From positions 1 to 62,390 of the forward strand of contig JAQXPK010000077.1 in NCBI GenBank assembly GCA_029100605.1: 62,390 nt of DNA, read 5' to 3'. Under the pieces are notes generated by a model. It was not told the DNA's origin. It ran no database searches and saw nothing but the letters and a program-made list of their open reading frames with translations. The translations under genes and the position numbers were made by a program. The DNA is from Bacillota bacterium. Its GTDB lineage: Bacteria > Bacillota > Clostridia > Oscillospirales > Oscillospiraceae. Below are positions 60,509-62,390 of the stretch, piece by piece (the stretch's first letter is position 1; each line of letters starts with the position of its first letter).

Positions 60509-60982
60509 GTGAGGAATCTGGAAAAGGCAAGCGTGAAAGTTATGGCGCGGAACCGGGAAGCCTATCACGAATACTTTGTCGAAGAGGAATGTGAGGCGGG
60601 GATCGAGCTTGTTGGCACGGAGGTCAAGTCCATCCGGGCAGGCACTCTGAACCTGAAGGACGCCTGGTGCGGCATTAAAGACGGCGAAATGCTTTTGAAC
60701 CAGATGCACATCTCCCCCTACGACCACGGCAACCGCTTCAACGTTGATCCCCGCCGCCCCCGCCGCCTGCTGCTGCACAAGCGGGAGATCATGCGGCTGT
60801 ATGGAAAGGTCAAGCAGGACGGCTACGCCCTGATTCCCCTGTCCGTTTACTTCAAGGGCAGCCGGGTGAAGGTCAGCGTGGGGCTGTGTAAGGGCAAGAA
60901 GCTATATGACAAACGACAGGCCGCGGCGGAAAAGGACGCCAAGCGTCAGATCGACCGGGCCATGAAGGAGAGATACCAATGA
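60509..60982 (+). CDS. smpB: SsrA-binding protein
   Basis: [61 protein letters not shown]. Confidence 0.97.
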   Translation: MRNLEKASVKVMARNREAYHEYFVEEECEAGIELVGTEVKSIRAGTLNLKDAWCGIKDGEMLLNQMHISPYDHGNRFNVDPRRPRRLLLHKREIMRLYGKVKQDGYALIPLSVYFKGSRVKVSVGLCKGKKLYDKRQAAAEKDAKRQIDRAMKERYQ

Positions 60983-61515
60983 ATCCTACATTCAAAATTA
61001 CCATGGAGTCTGGCGGCGTCATTGAGGGCGAGCTGTACCCCGACAAGGCGCCCCAGAGCGTCTACAATTTTATCGACCTGTGCAATCACAATTTCTACGA
61101 CGGCCTGATCTTCCACCGGGTGATTCCCGGCTTCATGATCCAGGGCGGCTGCCCCGAGGGCACCGGCATGGGCGGCCCCGGTTACTGCATCAAGGGCGAG
61201 TTTCTCTTCAACGGCGTGAAAAACGACCTGAAGCACAAGCGGGGCGTGCTGAGTATGGCCCGTTCCTCCTCCCCCAACTCTGCCGGCAGCCAGTTTTTCA
61301 TCATGCACGCCGACGCCAAGCACCTGGACGGTCAGTACGCCGCCTTCGGCAAGGTAACCTCCGGCATGGACGTGGTGGATGCCATTGCCTCCGTCAAGAC
61401 CGACCGCAATGACCGTCCCCTGACGGAGCAGAAGATCGCCTCCATTACCGTAGACACCCAGGGGGAAGTCTATCCGGAGCCGAATAAGCTCCCTGATCCC
61501 TACGGAAGGTTCTAA
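60979..61515 (+). CDS. Cyclophilin-type peptidyl-prolyl cis-trans isomerase
   Basis: [56 protein letters not shown]. Confidence 0.95.
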   Translation: MNPTFKITMESGGVIEGELYPDKAPQSVYNFIDLCNHNFYDGLIFHRVIPGFMIQGGCPEGTGMGGPGYCIKGEFLFNGVKNDLKHKRGVLSMARSSSPNSAGSQFFIMHADAKHLDGQYAAFGKVTSGMDVVDAIASVKTDRNDRPLTEQKIASITVDTQGEVYPEPNKLPDPYGRF

Positions 61516-61600
61516 TCATTTGGATACAAGATACAAGATAGAAGATTCTTCACAGTTTCTATCTTGTATCTCGTATCTTCTATCTCAAATATCTCTATTT

Positions 61601-61950
61601 GGGGCCGTACTGGTTTCGACGGGGGTAGTGAGGCTGGAATAGCGGGCCGTGGTGCCTGACCACGATAAAACGGGCAATTTCTTAAATTTAACTGACAACA
61701 ATACTGTTGCCCTGGCTGCCTAATTAGGCGCCCATCCGCCCCGGGAGTTCCACTGGCCCGGGCTCGGGTGTGATTGAAGTGGAGAACGTGCGTATGGTAA
61801 GCTTTGCCCATACCACGCATCATGAAGCTACCAATTCCCGTAGGGTGTTTGTTTCCGCCGGGAAAAGGGAACGCAAATAACAAACTGCGCCCGGAGAAGT
61901 TCCTTCCAAGTTGCTTTCGGACAGGGGTTCGATTCCCCTCGGCTCCACCA
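61601..61950 (+). ncRNA. ssrA: tmRNA
   Basis: 5' GGGGCCGTACTGGTTTCGAC, tag ORF ...NFLNLTDNNTVALAA*, 3' GGGGTTCGATTCCCCTCGGCTCCACCA. Confidence 0.97.
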
Positions 61951-62390
61951 GTTTTACTCGAGTCCAAGCCGTCTTGGGCTCGGGTTTCTTTTTGCCCTTT
62001 TCTTCTGGATTTGGTTTTCTTTTGCTCTTTTCTATGTAGTTTCACCAGAATATTATATCCATATTGACCATTTTTTCTTGTGCGGTTTTGGGGTGCATTT
62101 TTCTCGCACATTTTTTCGATATAAAATGTATGTAACCCGCCAAGTGCGGGTTCGTCTTTTGACTGAGACGGATTCAGAAGGTTGGTTGGGACATTGTTCA
62201 GATGGATTTCCACATAATCGGGATAGACGAGTACCTTATCTAGGTACAGGTTGATGATCTGCTCCATCTGGGGCAAGGTGCCGCTGTGGAACATTTTCTG
62301 TGCCTGCCGAAACGCTGCGCGGATTGCCTCCTCGTCCAGATCATTTTCCTTTGTATCCCGTTCCTCTTCCTGAATCTGGACATCCAACAG
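61951..62390 (-). CDS. C-terminal part of a site-specific serine recombinase (element abutting ssrA; truncated by window)
   Basis: LDEEAIRAAFRQAQKMFHSGTLPQMEQIINLYLDKVLVYPDYVEIHLNNVP resembles recombinase C-terminal regions; frame continues antisense into ssrA to 61512. Confidence 0.7.

Noticed and set aside
61512-61950. Protein segment GGAEGNRTPVRKQLGRNFSGRS... as genuine recombinase coding sequence
   Set aside because: This is antisense of ssrA; EGNRTPV-type strings are a known spurious translation of tmRNA/tRNA 3' ends.

Overview
62.4-kb window of a high-GC Clostridia chromosome (Oscillospiraceae-like by gene content and intergenic repeats; this is inference). Most of it is housekeeping: ftsH, a two-component system, tsaD-rimI-polA, cysS with a T-box, an rfb/glycan cluster, yajC-tgt-queA, dapA, tyrS with a T-box, recN-argR-nadK-tlyA-dxs, and smpB-ppi-ssrA. 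Two results stand out. (1) A ~6.8-kb large-serine-recombinase element (about 6141-12956) splits a spoVT-like sporulation regulator gene. The N-terminal half (MKATGIVRRVDDLGRIVIPKEIRRTLRIREGDP) lies at 6054-6151. The C-terminal half (EGDPLEIYTEKDGGVIFRKYSP...) lies at 12946-13401 and is fused in frame to the recombinase ORF. An 11-bp direct repeat GAGGGTGACCC marks both junctions. Joining the element ends in silico rebuilds a dyad attP with 17/19-bp matching arms, and joining the host sides rebuilds an intact spoVT frame. The locus is bracketed by two inverted copies of a 159-bp MITE-like palindrome. (2) A ~620-nt ORF-poor minus-strand region (about 58243-58865) with its own promoter lies upstream of a 190-aa membrane protein carrying RxxxR and DxxxD motifs, then dxs-tlyA-nadK-argR-recN. 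This matches the gene neighbourhood of OLE RNA and its partner OapA. Other points include a second serine-recombinase element abutting ssrA, a lipoyl-less E2-fold protein that lost its catalytic His, a candidate ncRNA inside the spoVT element, and several families of palindromic intergenic repeats. All calls were made by reading; no searches were run.
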